64,000 nucleotides of DNA from the NCBI RefSeq assembly GCF_900101445.1, contig NZ_FNKE01000001.1, positions 1,371,200-1,435,199 on the forward strand, read 5' to 3'. The stretch comes from Streptococcus equinus (GTDB lineage Bacteria > Bacillota > Bacilli > Lactobacillales > Streptococcaceae). The notes under the pieces were generated by a model that ran no database searches, had not been told where the DNA came from, and saw nothing but the letters and a program-made list of their open reading frames with translations. A program made the translations under genes and the position numbers. This document shows positions 18,827 to 30,032 of the stretch, piece by piece; position 1 is the first letter of the stretch, and every line of letters begins with the position of its first letter.

Positions 18827-20074
18827 TTAATCATCATTTTCCGAGTCAAACACTTGCTCAACGTGGTCATGAATATCTTCTTTTATTTCTTTTGTTTCAA
18901 CGACAGATTCTTCACCTAGTTGTTGATATTCTACTTTATCTTTCTTGGTAAATTTCTTGTCATCGTCATATTTTTTAGAAATCAAGGAAATCATGCGGCG
19001 ACGAAGTTTCTTTTCGTCCTGCACATTGCCTTTTTCACGAATCCAAGCTTGAAGCAAAACAACCAACATAACCAAACCAATGTAACCAAGGATTGGATAC
19101 ATGACAGAAACCAGTTGTTTAAAACCAAGGAAAGACAAGGCATATCCACTCACGACAAAAATAATCATGTAGCGTTTAAACTGACCTTCACCTTTATTTT
19201 CAGAAAAGCGTTTAGCTAGAGCGTAGTAAAGACTAAAGGCTGTGTTGAAAATAAGTCCAAATACGACAAGCGAATACGCAAAAGCAAACCAAGGGTGGAT
19301 TTCATTGGCAAGTACCAACATTGGAATATCTGCAGAAGCAATCTTCCCAACATTGACAAACAAGACAAGTGATGTAACCGCGATAATCAGACCGACAATC
19401 GCACCACCAAGGGTTCCACCTTTTTCAGCAACGCCAATGCGAATAATTGACCCACCAAGGACAAAGGCCATTGATACCCCGGTCATCACACAAATGGCGA
19501 AGTAATTAAGAACAGACACCCAAATATTGGGCATATTTGTCGGCAAAGTCTTAGCCACTGTATTTAACTGTTCAAAGTCAAAAGAATGTCCAATCAGACT
19601 ATGACCAGCAATAATCAATACCATGATAATAACAATCGGCGTAAAAATCCCAATAATCTGAGTAATTTTCTCAAAATCAAGGAAACTTACAAAAATCACA
19701 AGGAGAACACAGATTAAAGCTCCTAACCAAGTAGGCAAACCAAATTGTTGATTAAGGTTGGAACCCGCTCCAGCAATCATAACAAAGCCAATGACATAAC
19801 AAGAAATAATCAAAGCAATGTCTAACACACGATTGGTAAAAGGATGGGCAATCTTTGAAAGTACCTCTGAGTGGTCATTCGAACGATAGTAACTTCCTAA
19901 TGTCACGATAATACGTCCAAAGATAGCATTCAGAATCCCTAAAACAAAAACGCCAATCATTCCCCAGATACCAAATCCGACAAAATATTGCATCAAATCC
20001 TGTCCCGAAGAAAGTCCAGCACCAACAATAATTCCAACATAAGCCAGTGCAATTGATAAAATTCGTTTAACCAT
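18827..20074 (-). CDS. YkvI-like LeuT-fold membrane protein
   Basis: A 415-residue protein with about ten transmembrane helices in the first 345 residues and a charged cytoplasmic tail of about 70 residues (KYDDDKKFTKKDKVEYQ ... HDHVEQVFDSENDD). The opening ALAYVGIIVGAGLSSGQDLMQYFVGFG has the unwound-helix GxGxxSG pattern of LeuT/APC-like transporters, as in the YkvI family. The substrate is unknown. AAAAGGAGG precedes the ATG. The long acidic tail is more than the core fold needs and may be regulatory. Confidence 0.75.
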   Translation of the reverse strand: MVKRILSIALAYVGIIVGAGLSSGQDLMQYFVGFGIWGMIGVFVLGILNAIFGRIIVTLGSYYRSNDHSEVLSKIAHPFTNRVLDIALIISCYVIGFVMIAGAGSNLNQQFGLPTWLGALICVLLVIFVSFLDFEKITQIIGIFTPIVIIMVLIIAGHSLIGHSFDFEQLNTVAKTLPTNMPNIWVSVLNYFAICVMTGVSMAFVLGGSIIRIGVAEKGGTLGGAIVGLIIAVTSLVLFVNVGKIASADIPMLVLANEIHPWFAFAYSLVVFGLIFNTAFSLYYALAKRFSENKGEGQFKRYMIIFVVSGYALSFLGFKQLVSVMYPILGYIGLVMLVVLLQAWIREKGNVQDEKKLRRRMISLISKKYDDDKKFTKKDKVEYQQLGEESVVETKEIKEDIHDHVEQVFDSENDD

Positions 20075-20258
20075 TTTTCCTCCTTTTTAAATCAGGCAAC
20101 ATTAATAGGTTAACAAAAACAGATTAAGACAAAATGACGATTGTAATCTCAGCATGACATTTGTTAAATTTCTGTGAAAATTTTCACGTTGTTTACAACT
20201 CTTTTTCAAGCAAATGCCATTTTAAAAACAAGGGTATTTCTTACCCTCATTTTAACAC

Positions 20259-20290
20259 AAAACCCCGCCAGAAAGCTTCTGGCAGGGTTT
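20259..20290 (-). terminator. purA terminator
   Basis: AACCCTGCCAGAA/TTCTGGCGGGGTTTT hairpin on the minus strand, immediately after purA. Confidence 0.88.
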
Positions 20291-20317
20291 CTTTATCTAA
20301 ATATTTTTTCAGCTTAA

Positions 20318-21760
<1,443 letters not shown>

Positions 21761-21766
21761 CAATTT

Positions 21767-21830
21767 ATTATATGACTTTTCTGTGTTTTTTTCAATATTT
21801 GACGTTGAAATTTTATTTTTTCCGAACTTT
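21767..21830 (-). promoter_or_regulatory. purA promoter with PurBox-like site
   Basis: TTGAAA (21790-21795), 17 nt, TATAAT (21767-21772). At 21818-21830 the plus strand reads TTTTCCGAACTTT, a 12 of 13 match to the PurR box AWWWCCGAACWWT, centred about 64 nt upstream of the predicted +1, roughly where lactococcal PurR activates. The match is seen; regulation is inferred. Confidence 0.6.
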
Positions 21831-21924
21831 TTTTGAAAAAAAGGCTTTTTTTCGCAGATTTTCTCTCATAGTTAAAATATTCAAATAATTTTCAAGAAAA
21901 TACTACTTTTTACATAGTAAATCT

Positions 21925-21953
21925 TTGCATTTTCAGACGCTTTTCCATAGAAT
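21925..21953 (+). promoter_or_regulatory. gshF promoter
   Basis: TTGCAT (21925-21930), 17 nt, TAGAAT (21948-21953). The rest of 21831-22022 is AT-rich with two TTTACATCA copies between the promoter and the start; no other feature was seen. Confidence 0.55.
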
Positions 21954-22022
21954 AAATTTACATCAAAATGTACACCGTTTACATCATATAAATCATCATA
22001 TTTAGAGTAGCGAGGAATTACC

Positions 22023-24272
22023 ATGTCACTTAATGGTTTACTAGAAAAATCACCAGCGACTTTGCCTATTCTTCAAGCAACTTTTGGATTGGAAAGAGAA
22101 AGTCTTCGGATTGGGAAAGACCACCGTATCGCACAAACTGACCACCCTGCTTGCCTTGGCAGTCGCTCCTTTCACCCTTACATTCAGACGGACTACAGCG
22201 AAGCACAGCTAGAACTTATCACGCCTATCGCTCACTCCACAAAAGATGCTCTCCGTTTCTTGGGAGCACTGACTGATGTTGCTGGCCGTTCCATCGATAA
22301 GTCTGAATACCTCTGGCCTTTGTCAATGCCACCCAAACTATGTGAAACAGACATTCACATTGCTAAGCTAGAAGACGACTACGAGCGCCATTACAGAAAG
22401 CACTTGGCTGATATTTATGGAAAAACATTGCAATCAATGTCTGGCATTCACTTCAACATGGAGCTTGGAAAAGATTTGGTCGCAAGCCTTTTTAAAGAAA
22501 GCGGCTATCAGTCTATCATTGATTTTAAGAATGACATTCACCTTAAATTAGCTCAGAATTTCCTACGTTTTCGTTGGCTTTTGACTTATCTGTACGGTGC
22601 TTCGCCAATAGCTGAAGAAGGCTTTTTAAGTGAACCTTTAGCCAAGCCCGTTCGCTCCATCCGAAATAGTCACTTGGGCTATGTTAATCACAAAGACATT
22701 CAGGTGTCTTACGAAAGCTTGGAAAAATACATTTCCGATATTGAGGCTTACGTCGCTTCTGGCAAGTTGATTGCTGAAAAAGAATTTTACTCTGCGGTTC
22801 GACTTCGTGGCAGCAAGCAAAACCGTGATTATCTCAAAAAGGGCGTCACTTATTTAGAATTACGTTCTTTTGATTTAAATCCATTTGACCACCGAGGCAT
22901 TGACCAAGAAACCCTTGATACTGTCCATCTTTTCATCTTGGCGCTTCTCTGGCTTGATAGTAGCTCTGCTATTGACCAAAATATCAAAGCAGCAAATACT
23001 CTTAATGACAAGATTGCTCTTAGCCATCCTTTGACCCCATTACCTGATGAGGCTCCTGTAAGAGAAATCTTAACGGCTATGCAAGCTGTGATTGACCACT
23101 TCCATTTACCTGATTATTATCAAGACCTTCTCGATAAAGTAAGCAATTGCTTGGAAAATCCTGAATTGACTATCGCAGGGCGCATGCTAGAAAACATCCA
23201 TAACTTGTCACTGGAAGAGTTTGGACGCCAAAAAGGACAAGCTTATCACAATTATGCTTGGCAAGCTCCTTATGCTCTCAAAGGCTATGAAAATATGGAG
23301 CTGTCAACTCAGATGCTGATGTTTGAAGCCATTCAAAAAGGACTTCATTTAGAAATCCTCGATGAAAATGACCAATTCATCAAACTCTGGCACGGTGACC
23401 ACATCGAATACGTCAAAAATGCCAATATGACCGCAAAAGACAGCTACATCACACCGCTTATTATGGAAAATAAAGTGGTGACTAAAAAGCTGCTTTCGCG
23501 AGCTGGTTTCCCAGTTCCTGCGGGGCAAGAATTTAGCGATAAAGATAGCGCGCTCCGCTATTTCACCCAAATCAAAGACCAAGCCATCGTCGTCAAACCA
23601 AAATCGACAAACTTTGGCCTAGGCATTTCTATTTTCAAAGAACCTGCAGACTTAACCGCCTACCAGAAAGCCTTAGATATCGCTTTTTCTGAAGATGATA
23701 CCGTCTTGGTTGAGAATTTTATTGCGGGGACTGAATACCGCTTCTTCGTTCTAGACGGTAAGTGTGAGGCGATTGTCCTGCGCGTGGCCGCAAATGTCGT
23801 CGGCGATGGCAAGCATACCATTGCTGAGCTGGTTGAACTCAAAAATCAGAATCCTCTTCGAGGGCGTGACCACCGCTCGCCGCTTGAAATCATTAATCTC
23901 GGTGACGTCGAATGCCTAATGTTGCAACAACAAGGCTACACACCTGATGACATTCTTGCTAAAGGTGTGAAAGTTGATTTGCGTCGCAACTCTAATATCT
24001 CAACAGGTGGTGACTCCATTGACGTGACGGATATCATGCCAGACGGCTATAAAGAATTGGCTGCGCAAATGGCTAGCGCTGTTGGTGCTTGGGTCTGTGG
24101 TGTTGACTTGATTATCCCAGACAAGACCTTACCAGCCAGCAAAGAAAATCCCAACTGCTCTTGTATCGAATTAAACTTTAACCCAGCCATTTACCTACAT
24201 ACCTACTGCCACGAAGGACCAGGCCAACCCCTTGCTCCAAAAATCATCGCTAAACTATTTCCTGAGATTTAA
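22023..24272 (+). CDS. gshF: Bifunctional glutamate-cysteine ligase/glutathione synthetase
   Basis: Makes glutathione in one 749-residue polypeptide. The N-terminal half (to about 500) is a GshA-type gamma-glutamylcysteine ligase (FGLERESLRI, SRSFHPYIQTDYSEAQLELITP, YLELRSFDLNPFD). The C-terminal half is an ATP-grasp ligase (VVKPKSTNFGLGISIFKE, VENFIAGTEYRFFVLDGKC, GVDLIIPD, CIELNFNPAIYLHTYCHEGPG) replacing a separate GshB. This fusion is common in streptococci, Listeria and Pasteurellaceae. AGCGAGGAATTACC lies before the ATG. Glutathione here would support oxidative and acid stress defence. Confidence 0.96.
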   Translation: MSLNGLLEKSPATLPILQATFGLERESLRIGKDHRIAQTDHPACLGSRSFHPYIQTDYSEAQLELITPIAHSTKDALRFLGALTDVAGRSIDKSEYLWPLSMPPKLCETDIHIAKLEDDYERHYRKHLADIYGKTLQSMSGIHFNMELGKDLVASLFKESGYQSIIDFKNDIHLKLAQNFLRFRWLLTYLYGASPIAEEGFLSEPLAKPVRSIRNSHLGYVNHKDIQVSYESLEKYISDIEAYVASGKLIAEKEFYSAVRLRGSKQNRDYLKKGVTYLELRSFDLNPFDHRGIDQETLDTVHLFILALLWLDSSSAIDQNIKAANTLNDKIALSHPLTPLPDEAPVREILTAMQAVIDHFHLPDYYQDLLDKVSNCLENPELTIAGRMLENIHNLSLEEFGRQKGQAYHNYAWQAPYALKGYENMELSTQMLMFEAIQKGLHLEILDENDQFIKLWHGDHIEYVKNANMTAKDSYITPLIMENKVVTKKLLSRAGFPVPAGQEFSDKDSALRYFTQIKDQAIVVKPKSTNFGLGISIFKEPADLTAYQKALDIAFSEDDTVLVENFIAGTEYRFFVLDGKCEAIVLRVAANVVGDGKHTIAELVELKNQNPLRGRDHRSPLEIINLGDVECLMLQQQGYTPDDILAKGVKVDLRRNSNISTGGDSIDVTDIMPDGYKELAAQMASAVGAWVCGVDLIIPDKTLPASKENPNCSCIELNFNPAIYLHTYCHEGPGQPLAPKIIAKLFPEI

Positions 24273-24280
24273 AGATACCT

Positions 24281-24306
24281 AAAAAGCGAGGTCAGCTCGC
24301 TTTTTT
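24281..24306 (+). terminator. gshF terminator
   Basis: AAAAAGCGAG-GTCA-GCTCGCTTTTTT hairpin just after the stop. Confidence 0.88.
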
Positions 24307-24376
24307 GATTGTCCAAATTAAGCATGAGATGATTACGCTTTACAGCTCACAATACTAGCCCATCAATTTTGCTTTG

Positions 24377-24391
24377 TGTTATAATATTCTT
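24377..24391 (+). promoter_or_regulatory. Extended -10 giving a leaderless hslO transcript
   Basis: TGT then TATAAT (24380-24385), 6 nt, ATG at 24392. There is no -35 match and no Shine-Dalgarno. The arrangement is the same as upstream of 5-FCL and polA. Confidence 0.65.
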
Positions 24392-25258
24392 ATGGATAAA
24401 CTTATAAAATCAATTTCAAAATCTGGTTCTTTCCGTGCTTATGTGCTTGATAGCACTGAGACTGTAAGAACTGCTCAAGAAAAACATCAAACACTTTCTA
24501 GCTCTACAGTTGCTCTAGGTAGAACGCTTATCGCCAATCAAATCCTAGCTGCCAATCAGAAAGGAGACAGCAAAGTAACCGTCAAAGTCATTGGTGATAG
24601 CTCACTTGGTCACATTATTTCTGTGGCTGATACTAAAGGACACGTTAAAGGCTACATCCAAAATACTGGCGTTGATGTTAAGAAAACTGCTACTGGTGAA
24701 GTCATGGTCGGCCCATTCATGGGTAACGGTCAATTCGTTGTTATTACCGATTACGGTACTGGTAACCCATACACATCATCAACACCACTTGTCTCAGGTG
24801 AAATCGGTGAAGATTTGGCCTTTTATTTGACTGAATCTGAACAAACACCTTCTGCCGTTGGACTTAATGTCCTTCTTGACGACGAAGACAAAGTCGAAGT
24901 TGCTGGTGGCTTTATGTTGCAAGTTCTTCCAGGTGCATCTGAAGAAGAAATCAACCGCTACGAAAAACGTATCCAAGAAATGCCTGCCATTTCAAAACTT
25001 TTGGAATCTGACGACCACATTGAAGCTCTTCTAAAAGCTATCTATGGCGAAGACGAATACAAAGTTCTTGCTGAAGATGAAATTGGCTTTAACTGTGACT
25101 GCTCACGTGAACGTTTCGAAGCTGCCCTTGTCACTCTTGGCAAAGATGAATTAAAAGCCATGAAAGACGAAGATCACGGTGCTGAAATCACTTGCCAATT
25201 CTGCGGTAAAACATACAACTTTACCGAAGATGATTTGGAGGGCTTGATTAATGACTAA
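24392..25258 (+). CDS. hslO: Redox-regulated holdase chaperone Hsp33
   Basis: Activated by oxidative unfolding, Hsp33 binds unfolding proteins in the cytoplasm. The 288-residue protein has the N-terminal Hsp33 fold ([56 protein letters not shown]) and the C-terminal zinc redox switch: CDC in [10 protein letters not shown] and CQFC in [10 protein letters not shown] (CxC then CxxC). I chose ATG 24392 over the TTG at 24374 because the -10 hexamer lies between them. The gene overlaps dusB by 8 bp. Confidence 0.95.
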   Translation: MDKLIKSISKSGSFRAYVLDSTETVRTAQEKHQTLSSSTVALGRTLIANQILAANQKGDSKVTVKVIGDSSLGHIISVADTKGHVKGYIQNTGVDVKKTATGEVMVGPFMGNGQFVVITDYGTGNPYTSSTPLVSGEIGEDLAFYLTESEQTPSAVGLNVLLDDEDKVEVAGGFMLQVLPGASEEEINRYEKRIQEMPAISKLLESDDHIEALLKAIYGEDEYKVLAEDEIGFNCDCSRERFEAALVTLGKDELKAMKDEDHGAEITCQFCGKTYNFTEDDLEGLIND

Positions 25259-26228
25259 TCTCAGCTCATCTTTCATGATTGGTGACGTTGAAATCCCTCA
25301 CCGCACGGTTCTAGCACCCATGGCAGGGGTGACAAACTCTGCTTTTCGTACTATTGCCAAAGAATTTGGAGCTGGCTTAGTCGTTATGGAGATGATTTCT
25401 GAAAAGGGACTTCTCTATAACAACGAAAAAACCCTGCACATGCTACACATTGATGAAACTGAACATCCGATGTCTATCCAACTTTTTGGTGGTGACGCAG
25501 ATGGTCTCAAACGCGCAGCTGAATATATTCAAGAAAATACAAAAGCTGACATCGTTGACATCAATATGGGCTGTCCCGTTAACAAAGTCGTTAAAAATGA
25601 AGCGGGTGCTAAATGGTTGAAAGACCCTGATAAGATTTATCACATTATCGATGAGGTCACTTCTGTTCTTGACATTCCGCTTACTGTAAAAATGCGTACT
25701 GGATGGTCAGATAACGAACTAGCTGTTGAAAACGCGCTTGCCGCTGAATCAGCTGGTGTCTCTGCCCTTGCTATGCATGGACGCACGCGCGAACAAATGT
25801 ACACTGGTAAATGTGACCTTGAAACACTTGCTCGCGTTTCAAAAGCCATCACTAAAATTCCATTTATCGGAAATGGTGACGTGCGCAGCGTTCACGACGC
25901 TAAATACATGATTGAAGAAATCGGTGTAGATGCTGTTATGGTTGGACGCGCAGCCATGAACAACCCATACATCTTCACCCAAATCAATCATTATTTTGAA
26001 ACAGGTGAAGAATTACCAGACCTTCCATTTGTCAAAAAATTGGACATCGCCGAAGACCACCTTAAACGTCTCATCGACCTCAAGGGTGAAAAAATTGCTG
26101 TCCGTGAATTCCGTGGCTTAGCTCCACATTACCTTCGTGGTACTGCTGGCGCTGCTAAAATCCGCGGAGCTGTTTCACGCGCAGAAACTATCGACGAAGT
26201 CAAAGAAATTTTCAACAGCTTACGATGA
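25251..26228 (+). CDS. dusB: tRNA-dihydrouridine synthase
   Basis: An FMN-dependent reductase that forms dihydrouridine in the tRNA D-arm. The 325-residue TIM-barrel protein has [14 protein letters not shown] (FMN site), [30 protein letters not shown] (with catalytic Cys in NMGCP), [25 protein letters not shown] and IPFIGNGDV. The helical C-terminal tRNA-binding domain ([11 protein letters not shown]) is present. It overlaps hslO by 8 bp and is co-translated from the same leaderless mRNA. Confidence 0.95.
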   Translation: MTNLSSSFMIGDVEIPHRTVLAPMAGVTNSAFRTIAKEFGAGLVVMEMISEKGLLYNNEKTLHMLHIDETEHPMSIQLFGGDADGLKRAAEYIQENTKADIVDINMGCPVNKVVKNEAGAKWLKDPDKIYHIIDEVTSVLDIPLTVKMRTGWSDNELAVENALAAESAGVSALAMHGRTREQMYTGKCDLETLARVSKAITKIPFIGNGDVRSVHDAKYMIEEIGVDAVMVGRAAMNNPYIFTQINHYFETGEELPDLPFVKKLDIAEDHLKRLIDLKGEKIAVREFRGLAPHYLRGTAGAAKIRGAVSRAETIDEVKEIFNSLR

Positions 26229-26234
26229 TATAGA

Positions 26235-26267
26235 AACTCCCCGATAACAAAAGTTATTCGGGGAGTT
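26235..26267 (+). terminator. hslO-dusB terminator
   Basis: AACTCCCCGATAAC/GTTATTCGGGGAGTT hairpin after dusB. Confidence 0.8.
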
Positions 26268-26278
26268 ATTATAACTAA

Positions 26279-26307
26279 AACCCTGCTCAGATAAACTGAG
26301 CAGGGTT
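26279..26307 (-). terminator. ctsR-clpC terminator
   Basis: AACCCTGCTCAG/CTGAGCAGGGTT perfect stem; it may also back up termination from dusB. Confidence 0.85.
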
Positions 26308-26312
26308 ATTTT

Positions 26313-28754
26313 TTATGCAATATCAAATTTAAGTTGTCCTTTTGAGACACCAATTTTAAGAGTATTTCCACTTGCTAATTTGCCTGATAGAATAAGCTCT
26401 GATAGTTTATCTTCGACTTTATCTTGTAAGGTACGGCGAAGAGGACGGGCACCCATTTCTGGGTCGTATCCAGCTTCAGCAAGGTATTTAAGCGCTGATG
26501 GTTGGAATTTAAGAGTGATATCTTTTTCAGCCAATGTTGCAATCAATGGTTTAACCATAATTTTAACAACATCACGCATATTTTCTTGTGTTAAGTGGTG
26601 GAAGACAACTTTTTCATCAATACGGTTGATGAATTCTGGACGGTAAGTTTTCTTAAGCTCTTCCATGATGCGTTTTTGCATAGCATCGTAATCATGAGCC
26701 ATGTCACGCGCTCCAAATCCAACTGTCTTATCATCACGAAGGGCAGTTGCACCAAGGTTTGACGTCATGATAATAATCGTATTTGAGAAGTCAACTTTAC
26801 GACCACGACTATCTGTCAACACGCCATCATCCAAGACTTGAAGTAAGACATTGAAAATATCTGGATGAGCTTTTTCAACCTCATCAAAAAGTAGCACTGA
26901 ATAAGGTTTGTTGCGAACTTTTTCAGTTAACTCGCCACCTTCTTCGTAACCAACATATCCTGGAGGCGCTCCGTTCAAACGACTCGCCGCAAATTTTTCC
27001 ATGTATTCAGACATGTCAAAGCGGATAAGCGCTGATTCATCATCAAACAGTAGCTCTGCTAAAGCTTTAGCTAATTCTGTCTTACCAACACCAGTTGGTC
27101 CTAAGAACATAAATGAACCAATTGGACGTTTTCCTGTACGGATACCAGCTTGATTTCGACGAATAGCACGGCTAATGGCAGAAATCGCAGCATCTTGACC
27201 AATAACACGTTTGTGCAATTCTTTTTCAAGCGTCAAATATTTCTTGCTGTCGGCTTGCGTCATTTTTTCAACAGGAATACCTGACAAGCGACTAAGAGTT
27301 GCCATAATATCATCTTCTGTCACAGCTGTTGGCTTACGTGTCACAGCTTTACGTGATGCTTTTAGCAATTTTGTAGCTTTTTTGAAATCACCTTCTAAGA
27401 TAGCTTGGTCAGCTGGAGTTAAATCAGAAGGTGTTTCTTTTTTCACCAAGCCTTGAACAGTTGCACTAGCTTCATCAAGCAAATCAATAGCTGAGTCTGG
27501 TAGATTCTTACTTGTCAAATAACGGTGGGCAGCTTTAACTGCTGTCAACACAGCATCATCAGAAATCGTTACATTGTGGAAAGTTTCATAAGATTTCTTA
27601 AGTCCAAGTAAAATCTGATAAGCATCTTCAACACTTGGTTCTTCAATCGTAATTTTCGCAAAACGACGTGAAAGAGCCGCATCTTTTTCGATGTGTTTTT
27701 GGTATTCTTCTTGAGTTGTCGCACCAACCATGTGAAGCGTACCACGTGCAAGAGCAGGTTTTAAGATATTGGCAGCATCTAACGTACTGTCAATTCCAGA
27801 ACCAGAACCCATAATGGTATGCACTTCATCAATGAAGAGGATAATATGACCATCTTCTTCAATATCTGAGATGATTTGGTTCATGCGTTCCTCAAAGTCA
27901 CCACGGAAACGAGTCCCCGCTACAACGCTCATCATATCAAGCTCTAAAACGCGCATGTCTTGAAGTTCATAAGGAATTTCACCATTAACAATACGCTGTG
28001 CTAGACCGTAAGCAAGTGCTGTTTTACCGACACCAGCTTCACCGACCAAGACAGGATTATTCTTTGTTTTACGACTAAGAACTTGCACCATGCGAGAAAT
28101 TTCTTTTTCACGACCAATAACTGGTTCCAATTTCCCTTGGCGTGCCATTTCTGTCAAATCACGCGTGAAATCTGATAATTCTCCCGCTGTTGACTGAGGT
28201 TTCATCATTTCTGAGAAAGCACCGCCCATTGTGGCTTTTTTCGGTTTACGAAGATCGTGGATAGCTTTGATTTTTTCTTTAGTAAATCCAGCATTACGTG
28301 ACAATGATTTACGCAAATCAAGCAAACGTGCTGAATCACCATCTTCTTTATTTTTAAATCCAGCAACTTCCAAAAGACGTGTCGCAAACAAATCAAGATT
28401 TAACAACATGGCATAAAGGACATGCTCTGTTCCGACTTCAGTGCCGCCAGTCACTTTGCAAATTGACTCAGCAAAAGCTAAAACGTCTTTTAAAGCTTTA
28501 GATTGTTCTAAGAACTGCACATTTTTCACATCTGCCAAAGGTGATTTTCCAAGCGCCAAAACAGCTGCTGCTTCGTATTCTTCGTAAGCAATCTTATTTT
28601 GGTATTCAGCAAATGTCAACCCTGCCACTGAATCATGAACAGCTACCATGGCTAAAAGCACATGCCAACTTTCTAAATATGGGCTTTCAAATCGCGCCGC
28701 CTGGTACTGGGCGATACTGAAAACCTCCTGCATTTTCATTGAATATTCACTCAT
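26313..28754 (-). CDS. clpC: ATP-dependent Clp protease ATPase subunit ClpC
   Basis: A Hsp100 unfoldase that feeds ClpP and works with adaptors. The 813-residue protein contains an N-terminal Clp repeat domain (about 1-145), AAA domain 1 with GEAGVGKTA and [14 protein letters not shown], a middle region (about 400-470), and AAA domain 2 with GPTGVGKTE and [14 protein letters not shown], ending in a D2-small domain. A ClpP-docking loop is expected in D2. The start overlaps the ctsR stop by 4 bp. Expression is from the CtsR-controlled promoter, giving heat-shock autoregulation. Confidence 0.95.
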   Translation of the reverse strand: MSEYSMKMQEVFSIAQYQAARFESPYLESWHVLLAMVAVHDSVAGLTFAEYQNKIAYEEYEAAAVLALGKSPLADVKNVQFLEQSKALKDVLAFAESICKVTGGTEVGTEHVLYAMLLNLDLFATRLLEVAGFKNKEDGDSARLLDLRKSLSRNAGFTKEKIKAIHDLRKPKKATMGGAFSEMMKPQSTAGELSDFTRDLTEMARQGKLEPVIGREKEISRMVQVLSRKTKNNPVLVGEAGVGKTALAYGLAQRIVNGEIPYELQDMRVLELDMMSVVAGTRFRGDFEERMNQIISDIEEDGHIILFIDEVHTIMGSGSGIDSTLDAANILKPALARGTLHMVGATTQEEYQKHIEKDAALSRRFAKITIEEPSVEDAYQILLGLKKSYETFHNVTISDDAVLTAVKAAHRYLTSKNLPDSAIDLLDEASATVQGLVKKETPSDLTPADQAILEGDFKKATKLLKASRKAVTRKPTAVTEDDIMATLSRLSGIPVEKMTQADSKKYLTLEKELHKRVIGQDAAISAISRAIRRNQAGIRTGKRPIGSFMFLGPTGVGKTELAKALAELLFDDESALIRFDMSEYMEKFAASRLNGAPPGYVGYEEGGELTEKVRNKPYSVLLFDEVEKAHPDIFNVLLQVLDDGVLTDSRGRKVDFSNTIIIMTSNLGATALRDDKTVGFGARDMAHDYDAMQKRIMEELKKTYRPEFINRIDEKVVFHHLTQENMRDVVKIMVKPLIATLAEKDITLKFQPSALKYLAEAGYDPEMGARPLRRTLQDKVEDKLSELILSGKLASGNTLKIGVSKGQLKFDIA

Positions 28755-29212
28755 AAATGGAATCCTTTTCTATCTAATCTTTGTAAGATTTTTCGCAACA
28801 TACGTGCTCGAATTTCTGGAGCATCTTTTCCTAAAACTTCATCAGTAGCTGTTGCTAAAATCAGATTTCCTTCACGTTCACTAATAATTTTTTCGTCAAA
28901 AAGTAATTGAATCAAATCTGTAAAGACTTGCTCACTGATACGTTCACCGATATTTGCCATAAGGTTGTCAAACATTTGGTGTTGGTCTGAAAATCGCACT
29001 CTAGCAATACGAATATAGCCACCGCCACCACGCTTACTTTCGACTGTATAGCCACGACTTTCTGTAAAACGTGTTTTGATCACGTAGTTAATTTGGCTAG
29101 GAACAACTTGAAAGGCATCTGCCAAGTTTGACCGCTTAATCTCAGCAATACCTGATTGGGCAAGTAATTGCTTGATGTATTCTTCAATACTATCAGATGT
29201 ATTTTTTGCCAT
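28751..29212 (-). CDS. ctsR: Transcriptional repressor CtsR
   Basis: Class III heat-shock repressor. The 153-residue protein has the winged-helix region (SIEEYIKQLLAQSGIAEIKRSNLADAFQVVPSQINYVIKTRF) followed by the conserved ESKRGGGGYIRIAR glycine-rich wing that acts as the thermosensor, and a C-terminal dimerisation domain. The start at 29212 has AAAGGAGG upstream. It overlaps clpC by 4 bp. A triple heptad operator lies at its own promoter. Confidence 0.95.
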   Translation of the reverse strand: MAKNTSDSIEEYIKQLLAQSGIAEIKRSNLADAFQVVPSQINYVIKTRFTESRGYTVESKRGGGGYIRIARVRFSDQHQMFDNLMANIGERISEQVFTDLIQLLFDEKIISEREGNLILATATDEVLGKDAPEIRARMLRKILQRLDRKGFHL

Positions 29213-29249
29213 TAGCTTCCTCCTTTTCAAGATTAAAGACCATTTCAAG

Positions 29250-29288
29250 ATGGACTCTCTTTGACTATAACTGACTATCATTATAACA
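29250..29288 (-). promoter_or_regulatory. ctsR promoter and CtsR operator
   Basis: An extended -10 (TGTTATAAT, hexamer 29280-29285) is followed by three tandem heptads spaced by 3 nt: AGTCAGT, AGTCAAA, AGTCCAT (29276 down to 29250). The CtsR consensus is RGTCAAA-N3-RGTCAAA, so the central heptad is perfect and the flanking ones are partial. Binding would block initiation. Confidence 0.8.
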
Positions 29289-29468
29289 AAAATATCACTT
29301 TTTATAAACGAAAATACACCAAATGACCTGCTATACTAAGCTTTTCTCACAAGTTAGAAAAATAACAGCTACTAACCAATAGTATTTTTCTATTAGAACA
29401 GATTTTAGTTGAGTTTGTTTCCTAGATAAGATACAATTAACCTTGTAACAAATGAAAGGTTTCAAGTA

Positions 29469-29933
29469 ATGAACTATATTATTACATTTTTAATCGGCAT
29501 GGTGCCACTTATTGAGCTTCGTGGTGCTGTTCCTTATGCTATCGCAACTGGTATTCCAATGTGGCAAGCACTGATTATCGGGGTTGTTGCCAACATGCTT
29601 CCAGTTCCAATTATCTTCTTCTTTGCTCGCCGCGTTTTAGAGTGGGGAGCTGATAAACCTGTTATCGGCGGTTTCTTTACTTGGTGTTTGAAAAAAGGTC
29701 ACAAAGGCGGTAAAAAACTTGCAGATACTGCTGGTGACAAAGGAATTTTCATTGCTCTTCTTCTCTTTGTAGGAATTCCAATTCCTGGAACAGGAGCTTG
29801 GACAGGAACACTTGCTGCTTCAATTCTTGACTGGGACTTCAAACGCAGTATTACAGCGGTTATGCTAGGGGTTATCCTTGCAGGCTTAATCATGGGAACA
29901 CTAACTGTTCTTGGTTTGGGCGCTTTATCTTAA
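29469..29933 (+). CDS. Small multidrug export family protein (COG2426)
   Basis: A 154-residue membrane protein with about four hydrophobic helices. The sequence MVPLIELRGAVPYAI near the N-terminus and LFVGIPIPGTGAWTGTLAAS match the Sm_multidrug_ex family (COG2426). The proposed role in drug export is weakly supported in the literature, so it is best called a family membrane protein of unknown substrate. GAAAGG lies about 10 nt upstream of the ATG; TACAAT gives a likely -10. It is convergent with tsf. Confidence 0.8.
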   Translation: MNYIITFLIGMVPLIELRGAVPYAIATGIPMWQALIIGVVANMLPVPIIFFFARRVLEWGADKPVIGGFFTWCLKKGHKGGKKLADTAGDKGIFIALLLFVGIPIPGTGAWTGTLAASILDWDFKRSITAVMLGVILAGLIMGTLTVLGLGALS

Positions 29934-29944
29934 TTTGAAAAAAC

Positions 29945-29970
29945 AAGAGCTTGGAAATTCCAAGCTCTTT
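29945..29970 (+). terminator. Terminator of the COG2426 gene
   Basis: AGAGCTTGGAA/TTCCAAGCTCT perfect hairpin followed by TTTAAT. Confidence 0.8.
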
Positions 29971-29983
29971 AATGTTACACACA

Positions 29984-30015
29984 AAAAAAGAAGACCACTA
30001 AGTGATCTTCTTTTT
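29984..30015 (-). terminator. rpsB-tsf operon terminator
   Basis: AAAAAGAAGATCACT/AGTGGTCTTCTTTTTTT hairpin at the 3' end of tsf. Confidence 0.85.
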
Positions 30016-30032
30016 ATATTAGCAAGCTAGTC

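Noticed and set aside
29008..29015. TACGAATA inside ctsR
   Set aside because: Intragenic on the opposite strand with no gene downstream; used only as an estimate of background.
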